Origin: Isoetes taiwanensis
Lineage: Eukaryota; Streptophyta; Lycopodiopsida; Isoetales; Isoetaceae
Direction of reading: 5' to 3'
NCBI GenBank assembly: GCA_021234155.1
Contig: JAJEKV010000013.1
Coordinates: forward strand, 7,191,263-7,255,262
Length of the DNA: 64,000 bases
The translations under genes and the position numbers were made by a program. Below the pieces are notes generated by a model, which made no database searches, was not told the origin of the DNA, and worked only from the letters and a program-made list of their open reading frames with translations. Shown here one piece after another: positions 23,901 through 37,383 of the stretch (position 1 is the first letter of the stretch; the number at the start of each line of letters is the position of its first letter).

Positions 23901-25200
23901 CTTAAATAGGGATCATAAAGAAGTAAGTACCAAAAAATTCAATGCTCAGAAGTTCAGACAATTATTGAGGCGTGCTGTCATATATGTGAGCGAAGCTTAC
24001 GCGTAAGTACAAAGATTGTGAATATTGAAGATGCAAAATGGTGACTCAAATTAGAAAACTATACAAATTTTCTGCGCTTAAAAAACTTGACGCTTCTGGG
24101 ACTCGACCTCGTTTGGTGCTTGGCTTAGCTGGTTGCTATTTCAAATTGCAAAAAATTGCGTACATATAAGGTTCACGAAATGTTTTTTTCAGAGAATAAA
24201 TCTCGACCTTCCATATAATTATGTTGCATTATATGATTGGCAACGTATGAATTTAAAGACCGATAGTATGGATGCGCCGATGTCTTTAAATTAGCTATAC
24301 GCAATCTGAGTTAAAATCATTTGGGGCGGGTTTCGTAGTCCAAAGCAAGTACGAAAACAAACTTTCATCTTGCTGATGCAACACGGGCATATGCCATGAC
24401 ACCTAGAGCCTCAAGCACAATGCATTTACAAGAGGCCTAAGGATCACAATTATCGGAGATCTTTAAATCCAAATAAATTACGATCACCACCGCACTCAAT
24501 GGTGATACCCATAGAAAGCCACTTCCTTCTTTAAGTTTGAGCATGAACCTGAACCACAAGGAGAAAGAATAAATCGTTGAAAATGTAATCTATATCATTT
24601 TCCCAAATGAACACGAGAGCCAACAGGCTAAGGTAAATCCCCCTTCTTAGGCTGAAGGCCACTATGCTCTAGGTGGGTCCCAGAATGTATTAGCGATCCA
24701 GAAATCTTATGAAACATTGACGCCAGTGGGTTTGGTGGTGTGGCAGGCGTTTAGGGGCGTTTGTGTGGGTTGGACTGTGGCGGGAGGTTAGGATCGTGGT
24801 AGTGGGACAGGGAGTGGACTGTGTGGTGGGATGAGATCAGGTTGTTGATCCAATAAGTTTCTCCTTGATGCTAGAATTTGGACCAGCGGTGCAGGAAATC
24901 GTAGTGAATTAGGACATGTACTGGGCATGAATGCAGCCCGAGGGTCCTGCATGTCCTCAAGTTTTATTTCCTGCTTACGCGTCGTAATACCACCTCTTGT
25001 CGATAGGTTTCACATTCAATAAAAGTGATCTTGTGTTGGTATGGGTGACGGGGTCCTCTTGATATGAGGGTTTGTTTTCTACCTTGCAATGTATGCATAC
25101 ATGTGGAGTCCTCAACTGTCAATGGGTTTTACATTTCCGTAAAGTTGTCTTCAATACTTTTATCCCTCATTGTAAATAATATAAATATCTTTATATTATA
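17975..25200. other. Gene-free intergenic stretch
   Basis: I find no recognisable protein, and the 3.6 kb from 21640 to 25220 has no open frame of 60 codons on either strand. Contents of note are a perfect hairpin at 22595-22615, repeated ATACTATAGG phrases near 22274 and 22370, and a G/T-rich segment at 24720-24850. The bulk is probably decayed repeat DNA that I cannot classify. Confidence 0.45.
22595..22615. other. Perfect 8-bp-stem hairpin
   Basis: GTGCCTCA, a TGCGG loop and TGAGGCAC form a perfect inverted repeat. It is short enough to arise by chance in 64 kb. No terminator or gene context supports a role. Confidence 0.35.
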
Positions 25201-28200
25201 ATATTTTCACGGTAGAATACATAGTGAACACACCTAAATTGGTGATTAGATTGGTACCTTTTAGATCGGACGATTCAGAACAAAAGAAAGGGATTAAGAT
25301 CTTCTTTTCTTTTGGTACGTTCTCTTCTTGGTCACAGGATGGGGAAGCTCTTATCCCCAAACTGCCACTGCCAAAATGGGGTTTGGGCTTTTGTAGATTT
25401 CAGAAATGGAAAATGGCCATTGTGTGCCTCAGTCTTGGAATCAGATACAAGATGTTGTGATGCACTCATTATATGGACTACAAACAGGAAAAGAAAATCT
25501 ATAAAAGTTCGAAGCAACCCAATAGGCTTTGGGAGTTTAATACGTGTTATTTGCATTCATTAGAATGATTTTAGCTGTTGATTCATTTTTTTTCCTTTTT
25601 TGAAGGCAAGGGACCTTGTAGGGTACCTTTTTTATATTATGAGAGCCAAAGCGTGCATTTCACAATATGGGAAGTTACTAAGGGAGCATACACCAGCATG
25701 TACTTCCCATATACTGTGTCAACTCTTTGGGGTAAGTTGGAAATATTTTTAGCAAATCGGATAACCCCTCTTTATGGCTTGATAAAATTAAGCACAAAAG
25801 CTTTCACAAATACTTGAAAGTATACGAGGATAAAGGGACATATTTTTTGTAGAATAGCTTTTGCCATCTTGTTCCATAGAGAACGCCTTGCTCTTTGCCC
25901 TCTAGATCCGTCCAGACTATAGACACCATAGAGGGATCTTTGATCGTCACTGCATTGTTGGGAAAATACGGTCATCCTAAAGTTGGCTAGGATTAGAACC
26001 AGCGGTAGCAAACTCACTCTATAAAAGCGGTACATAATATCACCAGCATTTGGATGTCTAACGGCATTATCATCTCAATCCATTCACCATAAAATCAATC
26101 TTTGTCAAGCTGAATATAACTTGAAATGAAGATTCAAGATTACCATGCGACATAGGTCCTTAGGCACGAAGCCCATTCTCTAGGAACTCATCCCTGGATA
26201 GACTTACATAAAAATTGGACTATTATGATGAGATCCTCTAACTGTGTTTAACTTGCATATATCAACCTAGACTTTGAATTTGCAGATCAGACATTCATTG
26301 ACAAGCTATACAGACCACTGTATGATTTCTTTCTCTTTTAATTGATGTTTGAAGCTAATGTTTTAAGTACATCTAGATCAATATAGTGTTTCATTGCAGT
26401 GTAGATTTTAAATTCTTTACATACAATTGGGCAATATAAATATCTGATTTGGTAGGCATGCTTAGCATAGGCGAGAGAAAAAATAAAAAGCGACCTTGAT
26501 GAGCAATTTTATCTGAGGACTAAGTTCTAAACTATCTGATGAAGTCAGGGGCCCATTGTGTGTTAGGACTTAATTTGCAAGATTCATTTGCAGTGATGTA
26601 ATAGACATGGTTATTCTTTGTCATATTCAACTGCATACATTTACCTCTCAGTTTAACCACATTGGTAGGGAAATACGACAGTGGCGATACTGCATTACAA
26701 TTGTTGTGTACGACGTAGATGATGACATGTATAGAAGAAAGATGATGTGGTATAGCAATGAATGGTCACCTATATAGAAGAAAGAGCAGCATGTCAGGGC
26801 ATAGTTAGCATGTATTAAGAAGCAACTACCATCTCTTAGAATCTCGTAGGGCACAAGATTGTTTCATTTTCTTGAAGGTAGAATACATGACTTCTACGGC
26901 TGGAATTGAATCTCCCAGGACTTGGAGTTTGTGAAGTGGGTTTCTATTTATTTTGAAGTGCTTTTATAGCTAGCAACAATAGATCATAATGCAATGAACA
27001 CAACTTTGCAAGTTGCATAGAACTTTTCCATTGCAATGCTTCGCAAGTATATATTTAAACTACCAAGTCAGTGCAAATTTGAGTTAGTCTCACTAAAATA
27101 TTGAGCTTTATTATGGATACAGAAATGTAATGTTCAGGATAGATGACCATGAGCATAGGTGATCAAATGCACGTGCGATTTAGCATTCATGTGGCTAGAC
27201 ATTCAAATTTCTCTTCTTGTGGCCAACATTCTTGAGCGACAATTGTGTGATGTGGGTAAAAGGAGGGAGTTGCTTTTCGATAAGCGGGATTCTGGGGCTT
27301 CACCTTGCTATATAGAGCATATGGCATGTGCAGGGGTCGGCTGAAACCCCACAATACGGCTTTTGCAATGAAAAACCCCCAACCATCATTACATATGAAT
27401 TTTAATTTTTTGGCCCTGCTCAGGTAAGATGTACTCCATTCCCAATTAGCAATCCATATACCTTTTCCATACATCTTTGGACCTATATAAGAAAAGTCTA
27501 GCCCTTGTAGCACATATGGTAACACATCATTTTGAATATTTTTTAGTCATTACAAGAGTAGGTAAGCTAGTACATTTGTAGGGGTTTGGGAGTTTGATTA
27601 TTCAAATACAAGCCCATATTAAATGCAAGGGGTTAAAGGGGTTAACATCATAACCTATGGCCGAATAAAGACTATACAAAAGTGTGTCAATGCAATGTCC
27701 ATTGAATGATTGATCTAAGTTGATTAGGAGTTTAATTATCAATTTATATATTGTATATTGACCTTGCTTGGGATCGATAACTCTTAGGAACTCTTGAGAA
27801 GTTTGTTTCATAGTATTGGTAGGAGTAAGCGTCTAATCATGTGAAGTGGAGCATAATAGTGGGGACTATGATTTCCATCACACTCACGGTGATACCAGCG
27901 ATCTTTGTTGGCCGGACAACTTTAAGAATATAGGCCATTGCACTTTATTAGAGCCTAGGGTCAATTATATGATCTTAAGTCGCGAGATATTTTACCCAAG
28001 CGAGCAAAATTTTTGGATTTCAAAGGAAAAAAAATTGTCATGGTGGCATAATGGGTCATGTTCATAATGACCACCTTTCTTCCTTTGATTTCATAATGAT
28101 AATTCACGATAAAAAACCTTTGCGGTCGGCTCCTTTGCACTCAGGCTGTGTCCACATTCAGGACAAAGCGGCTGCGTCTTACGTAATCCCCTGATAGTCA

Positions 28201-30800
28201 CGGGCTGACTTCTGTCGTGACAAGAAGCGGTCAGGGCGGAGGCATTTCAAAGACCCGGAATGACCCGCGTAAGCCACATGTTGTGAAATGTCCTCTCACA
28301 ATCACCTTAGCGAGAATCAATCGGGATTCAATAATTTAGCCAATCACACAAAAGAAGTTGTGTGTCACTGCCGGGAATTAAAATGCATACTTGCATCACG
28401 GAAGCTCATTATGCGCATCCGCCCAGGGGATCGCCGTCGCGTAATGTAGTGATGTTCTTTCTCCTTGGATATGCTCTAGAATCCTCTATCCATGAAGTAA
28501 TTCTTTCCTCTCCTCAAGCTAACATATTTTTGCTCAAACTCCTTCATTATGGTATACATTATTCCTCACATCAAATTTTTATAATTACAATCGCGTGCAT
28601 TTAGAACCATCCGGAATCTAGCTAATTAACTTATTCATTTTATAATCTACTTTTGCTACTAGAAAATTTTTGTGCTACTTTAGCGGTGATTATCTCATCA
28701 TTATAGGGGAATGGAACAATCGCGACTATGGATCACCGAGTTAGGGCGTCGCCTCTGGTATTTGGGTTAGCCAGAAACCCTGAGGGCGCAATGTAAAGTG
28801 GTTGAAGTGAGGGCCAGCAAGCAATGTAGTGTGGTGTGTGGTCACATGATTGGATCTTTGCCTAGTGAAGCGTGGCGTTAAAATACTATCTATACATCTA
28901 TCTATCTATCTACTTATAAAAAGGTGAAACAGTTACCAAAAACCACAATACTAAGAAACTTGGAGATTCTGAAGCCACCCGAGAAGTGCATGTTTATGTT
29001 TTGTAAACTGACCGAAGGGTCTGGGACTCAAGCAAATTTGGCCTTTTCCGCGATGCTGCGGGATGGGACCGGCGGACTTTGGGTTAAAGGCAAAGGTGGG
29101 CAGAAACAAGATTGCTGGATAAGTTTAAAGTTCGATTTCAAACTTGGATGGCGAGGTGAAGAACATTGCGCCATAATTTTTGGATAGCAAGGCGGAAGAT
29201 GGTAGTTGTACAACGTTGTACCAATAATACAATTTAAAGAGACAACGCTGAAAGAGCGGTGCTTTAAAAATGTATGAAATGAAACATGGCGACATCAAGA
29301 ATCCAATATACAACATTCCCCAATCGGACATAGCAACTCAAAAGTGAAGGACATGCTCCATCTACATTTATTAACTTAAATGCTTGCATCAGAAGTATTA
29401 GTTTAGAGCTTAAGACCATAGCCAAAGGCTACTTATTGATAATGATGTTTGAAAATTTTGGAACCATTGCACATGACCACATGGATTAAATACGTACTAT
29501 GATTTGGCATGGGAATGATGATACATTTGATTTGTTCTTGATCTGGAAGCTCCTGGCCTTAATATCATTTAAAAGCGGGCGTGAAAGATCAATCTAGTAC
29601 TAAGAATATACATCCTAAAAGTCAAGTGCAATTATAAACGAGATCGAGAGGCATGCATAGGTTGCAAGCAAGAGCCTGCCATTCCCAAAATGGTACAAAG
29701 ATACCATTGTTTCAAGATCTATTTTAGAAACAAAAGAAAGCCCGATATCAGAAGAAACATAGTGAGAAAAGCTTACGTGGGATGCGAAAGGCATAGAACA
29801 AAGATAAAGCGGAGTTCTACATGGAACCTGTCAGCTAATCCATTACAACAAAACTCTCCTTGCACCTAAAAGATGTGGATTCAATTTTATGTCATGTCCA
29901 AAATAAGCAAAGATTAATAAATTTTTGCAAACAGAAATTACCCTCTTCGGTGATAGATTGGTTGGGCTTCCAAAGGTTTCCTGCATATGACGATCGAAAG
30001 GATTTTACCCGGTATGAGAACATGGCGGCCCTAGCTCACGAGTTCAAATGTGTGTCCAAACGTTTTGCCATTGACCCGGAGGCACGCATATGGTAAAAGC
30101 AATGAATGGTCGAATGTTGGGAGCTTGCATTTTGCTCTTCGTATAATACCTAGTAGGTGGGTTCCATGGGCGGTATGGTCACGAACCATCTAAGCATCTA
30201 ACTTATCAAAATTGAATAAACATCCCCTTTAGGTCCGCGATAACCAAACAGCTTAGGATGTTACATTAGGCTGTCGAGATTGTGCTAATGAATGCGCCCT
30301 CTATAACACATGATGTCTTGCTATAAGACTTAGGCAATATAGATTCGGTCATGTCATTTTTAAGCAAAAGGCAAAACATTAAGCCTGAGGAAAACCCTTC
30401 ACGGAAGTCGAAAATTAGCATAAAGTTCGGCTTTAGCGCTGAGAAGTCCGGTTTTGTAGTGAGACAAGCCATGTCTTTGTGGGTATTGAAGCTAATCAAT
30501 TAAGCGCCATAAGCTCCAACATATTTGGAGGCTCCACGGACTCTGCATCAGTGCCGTTTATAGCATTGATGAAGCGGTTGGCTGCGCAAAAAATCGATGC
30601 ACCAAATTGCCAAGGCACCTGGGCCAGATCCCAAGGCCTATACCCTACACCCCTAGAAGGATCCATCACGGGGAACCATCTCGGCTCGACCACCCTACCG
30701 TCTGAGAGAGCGATTGGCGCTTCTAGGGTACCGTTATAACAACCCGGTAGTTAGCAGGACCCTAAACGATAAAAACATCTCCTACGGTCCGAAGATTGGT
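25201..30800. other. Gene-free intergenic stretch
   Basis: Short open frames occur (for example 27187-27525 minus and 29860-30096 plus), but none shows a family motif. An ATCT microsatellite lies at 28896-28912. The sequence from about 30480 reads LINE-like on the plus strand only from 30810 onward. Confidence 0.4.
28896..28912. repeat. ATCT tetranucleotide microsatellite
   Basis: About four consecutive ATCT units are visible directly. Confidence 0.8.
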
Positions 30801-30809
30801 ATATACTAG

Positions 30810-31900
30810 TTGTTAAAGGTGAAGCCCCCTTGGCGAGTTAGGCCACGACACATATTCATACTTGAGACCTTAGTTGAGAGCGTCAAGCTGGCGCGAGGGA
30901 TCTCTCACTGGCTGCTTTTGTCGACTTTCCGCGGGCCTTTGATCGCGACACTCGAGAAAAAGTTGTGGTTAAAACTAAGGCAGGTTGGGAGCCCACGAAG
31001 ACTTGCAAAATCACGTTATACAAACTCTATGAGACGCGTTCCATCGATTGACAGAGCATGACCTCTCAGCGGTAGTATTGGTGTCGCCGAGGGGATGACC
31101 CCCTTTCTCAACATTGTTTGACCTCTACATTGATGACCAGTGGAGGGTGGCTTACTTATCCACCGAGGGTGGCGAGTTCCGGCTTGCACGAGATCATCAA
31201 ACACATCTCCTTATACAGATGTCCCCGGACCTCTTGGCCTACACCGGGATGCCATGCATGATGACGTCCCTACTCATATCGGTGCACTGCGATATACAAA
31301 TAGGAGGTTCATCCCACTCATACTAGCTCAATAACGTCTGAGGCCACTCCATTATCAACTTTGCAACCTTAATGAGTTCGGTGGGAAGAGTGAAGGGGTC
31401 ATTTTACTGTCTCGCGTCGACCTACCTATCAACATCACATGACCATCCACGGATGGCTCACCACATATAAATAGATAAAGATCGGTACATCACATATGGA
31501 AGTCCCTACCCAATTTCGGACTTCGAGGATGGCCAGCGGCAACCCGAAGTCATTGCGAGCCGAATTCATGGCGAGGTGGATTTGGGCGGCATAAGAACAT
31601 GAAAGCGGGTAGTCCACTCCATCCGCCCTCTTCGCGCACACTGCGAGTAGGTTGAAAAGTATTGGGACTGGCTAACTTCTTGGGATCTGCATAGCGAGGG
31701 CTATTCACAAATTGCATCTCGGTTAGATGGGGCGAGGTAGGGATTGCTTAACTCCCATCGGTGGCATCTTTGACTCAAGATGACTAGAGGGCCTTGCCCA
31801 TACTCGGTGAACTCCATGGAAGGTGTACATGCGCCCAAAATTAATGAACCCATCTCACGAGCATACCAGTGGCGAGCATTAGGTCTAGTCGTGTAGTCCA
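30810..31900 (+). mobile_element. LINE reverse-transcriptase fragment, decayed
   Basis: Plus-strand frames spell a non-LTR reverse transcriptase. HIFILETLVE (about 30850-30880) is followed by AAFVDFPRAFDRDTREK, matching the catalytic block A (AFVDF..AFD) near 30915-30955. Then come LWLKLRQVG (30962-30990), a degraded GVAEGDDPLS, the counterpart of RQGDPLSP (about 31080-31105), and LFDLYIDDQWR (about 31112-31145). The FADD-type catalytic block is no longer readable. Further LINE tail probably continues to about 31900, on the minus-strand flank of which I see nothing else. Frameshifts make it non-functional. Its sequence differs from the LINEs at 4.6 kb and 43-47 kb, so at least two or three lineages are present. 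Confidence 0.7.
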
Positions 31901-33310
31901 CGGAGTAGGCTTCTTACCCGGAGGGGCGTGATCATGAGTCGAGGACATGAACCTCCTTGTAAGCGGTCAGCCCCTGCCCACAACAGTGTGGTTCTTGTAC
32001 AGTAGAATTTAATAGTCGTTAAAGAGGAGGGCTAGCTGGAATAGTGCAAGCTTTGTATAGGCGACGTGCTTTTATCTGTAACAATGTGGTACCATACTCA
32101 ATTAGCAACCATAAACAATATAACAATGCATGCATCTTGCCCGCACGACTCATAACTCCATCACAACAAAGTCCATATAAGCATAACAAAGGCTAAAGAT
32201 AAGGTAGAAAATCTTAACCCAACAAGGAGACAAAGCTAAAATAAGGAACTAAAAGCAAACTGCCTAGTAGTTCAAGAACTTCATTAACCTTCAATTTCTT
32301 GAACTGAAGGTAAATGTCACTTATTAAGGAGCTATATTGCCCTAATGTTCATTTGCCTTAAAAATAAATCCCAGAAACCAATCTTCCTTTTATCTATAAC
32401 AAGCCAAAATTCAAAGGCACGGTAACTGGAAGCATCAATTTGCCATACTAATTTATAGCTTCGGCCCTTGATATAATCTTCTGCCTTTCCTGCTCACAAG
32501 ATATAGTCTTCTTGCAACTCCGATGGACCTGTGTATTTTGAATTCAGCATTGCAATGGCCCTATATATACCTTCAGATAAAGAACAGAAAAGAAACAACT
32601 CTGCATAAGTTCAGCGTGCCCTTCATAGTAGAGCATGGTTAGCTCTAAAGCCAACTAAATAATTTGAGACCTTGGGGCCGTCTAGAAGAATGGCTAGAAC
32701 AAAGTCTAATTTAAAGCTTTCAATTGAATCTTTCTGGAAAAAAGGAAAAACCACTATAGAAAGCCCACGCCTTCTACAAAAATGTAACGTCATGTGAGAC
32801 AAGTTGGCGGACGATCTTTAAACAAATGTCGGCGAGGCTCAAAATGTAATCGTCTAACCCGATTACTAGAAATCTTGGGTATTAGGAGCTCTTGGAAAAA
32901 TGTAATGTTAGTACATTTTCTAGTGTAATATCTTGGGAAAATTTTTATTTTCTTCTTGGGAAAATCATTTGGAAATTTTTAGGGATGGCCAGGAATTTAA
33001 CAGTGGTAGGATTTTTAAGGGAGGAACTTCCCTATTTTCGAACCATGATGTCGGCAACATAAGCATCCTAGAACTTTGTGTAAGCTTCTAGTAATACAAC
33101 TTCTTAAAGGCAACCATAACTTCTGGTAAATATTAAAACCAACCAAAAACTTTCTAAATGACAATTTACAAATGTTTAGCTCGCCTTTTACACTCCCTAT
33201 TACAAATATATATTCGGGATAGGGATAATCCTAATCATATTCATATACAAGTTATTGTACTATGAGGGATAGTACAAAATCGACTAGAAGCCAAATGCGA
33301 TTGCCATCCA
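31901..33310. other. Gene-free intergenic stretch
   Basis: AT-rich sequence without open frames of note or recognisable motifs. Confidence 0.4.
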
Positions 33311-33319
33311 GCGAAGATC

Positions 33320-33970
33320 TATGAATTCTCCTAGATTCTCAAGACTCTAGAAAGGTTTCCACTAGGTTCTATGAGATTCATCAATGTTAAACATATTTCC
33401 CCAAGATCTACTTGGATGATTCCTAGAGGGGTAAATTCGACTAGAAATCAAATTTAAAGTCATGTGATGAAGATTCTATAGAGATTACTCCAAGATTTCA
33501 CCAAGATTCTCACAGATGCTCAAAGATTTTATGAAGATTACCTTAGATTCCTTTAGATTCTTAAAGAGATTCTCTTGAGATTCCCTATATTCCCAAAGAT
33601 TGTCCTAAGATTCCTCAATATTCCATATGGGTGTTAAGATTTCCTTGAGATTTTTATGAAGATTTCCCTTTAGAACACACCTAGTGTCGAAGATTCCCCT
33701 AGATCCTTGGATTCCCTCTGAGGTCCCTAAAATTCCATAAATATCCCTAGATTCTTGGGTTCTACAAAGATTCCCTAAATTTTCAAGATTATCTGAGATT
33801 TCTTTAGATTTAAGATTCTATGTAGATTCTCCTATAGATTCCTTAGATTCTATATAAAGATTCCACTTCTAGATTCTCTAGATTCCATTCCCTGGATTGG
33901 AAACCTTTTTTTTGAACTTAGATTCCCCCATAGATTCCTTAAGATTCTCTTGATATTTCCTTGATTCCAA
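33320..33970. repeat. Degenerate AGATTC-rich array
   Basis: For about 650 bp the plus strand repeats variants of AGATTC or AGATTCC, commonly preceded by CCTT, CCTA or CCAA, every 8-25 bp (dozens of occurrences). The units are irregular in length, and neighbouring copies differ by substitutions and small indels, so this is a decayed simple-sequence or minisatellite tract rather than a clean satellite. There is no long open frame inside. Confidence 0.8.
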
Positions 33971-36900
33971 GGTTTCCATTTGTAGCCGATTCGAGATGCA
34001 CAATGTTTTTATTTTGTGTGCTTATAGGTTTTCTGGGGTTTGTTCTTTTGCGAGAACTCATTCGGGAATCACGGAATATTTTTACTAGGTGGGAGATGAT
34101 ACGTTATCTTTGCTTGAGTAATTGGAACTTGGTAATTCATTTTCAAAGTTCCTCATGAGCGAAGTGCAGGAAGCATTGGGCCGAGGATATTACATCATAT
34201 TCTATAGCGAGGTGCTTTCTAAAATTAGGTCTTATTCATTTTGTGAATGGTGTAACATTGTGTCTGAGGATGTTTTGGCCATGCATCTTTGATTTGTGAG
34301 GATTTTATGTTGATTGTGAAGTTTGAACAGTGACAATGATTGTTTAATTCGGTCGTTTGAGCGGGATATGGTGGTTCATCGTCGATTAGGTTGTTCGTTC
34401 ACAACCCGGCTTCATCATTTCTAATGAAGTTGAGGCAAAGGCGAAGATCTACATGGCGAAAGGTATTACCATCTCTCATCTGAAAATTTATTAATTTTAT
34501 GGCTCTTTGCTTCTTTTTTTTGTTGCATTATGATTAAAATCATTGAAGTTTCTATTTAAAACTTTTCGCAAGGCATCTTCAAAACGATCAATTGCTCATC
34601 AATATACATTGGCTGACATGTTTGGAGAGAACCATCGAGGAGCAAATCAACATCACGAGCATTTTTGAATAAATCATTCCCATTTCTCTTTGATTAGCAG
34701 TTTTATTTTGGAACATTGTATGGAGACATTAACATATGTTTTTGCATCACATAGTTTATCGATCGTGTTGGGCACATGCAACTTTAAACGGGCACAAATC
34801 CATAGTTTCCTATGGGCTATGGAGGTAGTACCTTTTAAGGTTTGGTGATCAAAGCGTCTGATGCAAAGCCCATCTAATGGGAAGCGTCTTGGGAGCAATA
34901 GATGTGGATTAGTTGCTTCACAAAATATGTCCATGAGAGAATAGGAAGCATGCGTATAGTTTATTTGGAGTAAAGGATATTGCATTGACTATGTATTGAT
35001 GAGAGGCAGGAGAATGGGCTGGAAGCATTATCACGAATTTGTGAGTTGTGGCTAAATCTAGCTCTGCCCCATCTTACTTCACTTTTGCATTAGGTTGTGG
35101 AATTAAATTATAGGATGATTTTTCTACATGGAATAAACTTTGCTCTATTTGCATATTCAATGGTTGGAAATAATGGTGGGCCGGGTATAATGAAGATTTG
35201 CCCAATATTTTGATTGGTAAATGGTCGATGAACCCGGATAAATCGATCACAGGCCATCACGAGACAAAGGCATTTTTTAGATAAAAGTGGCTGATTTACA
35301 TATGACATCTAGCAGGGGATTCTTCTTTGTGCCCCATTTTTTTGGAGGATAATAAGGTCACTCAAAATTTGGAGGACTCAAAATGAATTTGGAGCATGTG
35401 GCAACTTCTACATGTATGAAAGAAATTGTTAACATCTCTCATGCATGTGAAGGATTGTTAGCGCAAAAAATAGTTTTCTCTGCTTTGGTTTTTGCAGAAA
35501 TAATGGAGCTATGGCAGTTGAGCATATAGTCTGGCTTCTTCCTTTGTGCTACTTCATGCCATATTCCAACTGTAATCAATACAAGCCTCAATTCCCCTTC
35601 TCGTCAAGCAACACAATTGTCCTCCGAAGTGCTATCGGTTTATCCAGAATACGACAAAGTAGAATACAACAAAGTCTTCTGAAACAACAAAATACAACGG
35701 ATAAGTGCTTCTTTGGACAAACCATTGCTCTAGAGTTTAATATATCTTACAATAAATCCTTGGGTAAATTATAAAAATACCCCTATATTTATACATCAAA
35801 ACGATCTTCTAACCAGATCGAATTGGGAAGGGAAGATGGTCCAGGGAAGATGAGTTGGGCACTTTTCGATCTTCAGGAACCCAAGAAAATTTGGGCGATG
35901 GATCGTTAGATGCACAGGATAAATTGGGTTCAGGCGAATCTGCGGATCTGAAGCTGACAAAGAATCGAGATAGGCGGGAACACTACGTAAAACCATTTCC
36001 AATCGATCTGACGGAATTCCTTGCCGAGAAAAATTCATCGATATCGGCTGGTAGATACCACATATACATGTATGATTTGCCGCCCGGTACTGCTTGATGA
36101 TCTAGTGGGCGGATCTGCGACAGTACCCATGGACAAATCACGATAGCATGTTTTTCAATTAGGCATGCAGGAAAAGCAGTGTCGATAAGCAAAGGGGTTA
36201 CGGTACCACGGGGAAAATGAAGCGTCTTCATTTGTTCTTTGTGGTAATTCTAGACATGGTTCTAGAAGAGTTGAAGCCTTATGTATGGTGGACATGTATC
36301 TTGGGCTTATTAAGCAATCATACCCATTACTCGTGAGCAATTATGCAAAATAGGTTATTTTGGATATTTCAAAAAAGTCTAATATGCATATGGGTACATA
36401 AATTGTAGGCTGTTCACTTTCAGCGGTGGTCTAATAGCCTCAATCTTTGTGTTAGCATAGCTAGCCCGGATACGTAATGCAACATATCTTTTAGAGGTAT
36501 AATTTAGGTGTTGTCACCGGACATTTTGACTCTGATTTTCTCTTCACTGAATTCATGGCAATGAGAAGCGATTTCTAGACTTTGTTAATTTGTTTGCAAC
36601 CACACATATGATGTTTTGATATAGCTTAGTTTAGATGTTACACCAAAATCAATGATAGAAGTGTCTTTAGGGCCGTTTCAAATTTTCACAAATCCCTTGA
36701 ACATTGGACGCATACGCACCATTCACAACTAGATGCTATTCGAACCCACCTAGATATCACACTAGCAACCCACCTTAGAAATTGCCACATGAAGCCAAAT
36801 GCATGCACGATTAAGCGAAATCCTATAAGCATCCTTTAGCAAAATTAAAGGATAGCTTATGGGAAGTCTCTCCCTTAGTTTTGGCCCATGTGGACCCATG

Positions 36901-37190
36901 AGTTCAATGATCCCCCTTTTTTTCATAACATTTAAATTAAAATGCTAGTTAACATATGGGACATTGGCCATTAAAAAATATGGATCGCCAATCTCAATCT
37001 TTCTATAGTAATTTGGCGATTCATGCGCCACAAATAGTATGTGTATCGATTTTAATGTAATTCGAATCGATTTGGATCTGATTTGTTCAAACTTTAGATG
37101 AAAAGCGGAACTGAATTGGATTTAGAGCAAGAGTGGCATCTTTGCATGTATTGCAAAATGTGCGAAAATGGCCCCGGATATTGTATCTTG
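33971..37190. other. Gene-free stretch with one coding-like fragment
   Basis: No intact gene is visible. A plus-strand frame at 35855-36097 contains the phrase RYHIYMYDLPPG, which resembles the start of the exostosin (GT47) domain (IYVYDLPP). It ends at a stop immediately afterwards and may be a captured or broken gene fragment. The rest is AT-rich and unassigned. Confidence 0.35.
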
Positions 37191-37201
37191 AATTTTTTTT
37201 C

Positions 37202-37383
37202 GTTTTCTCACTCCAAACAACTACCATATCTAGATTTTTAGCCAAGACTATGGAGAAGCATGTAACATTGCATTTATCTTAAGTGTTTTCATGTTTTCTC
37301 ACTCGAACAACTATCATAGCTAGATTTTTGGCGAATTGTAGAAGCATGTAACACTACATTTTCTGCGGGTGTTTTCGGCATCC
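37202..37383. repeat. 91-bp tandem duplication
   Basis: The unit beginning GTTTTCTCACTC and containing TAGATTTTTRGC and AGAAGCATGTAACA occurs at 37202-37292 and again from 37293, with roughly a dozen differences. Confidence 0.75.
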
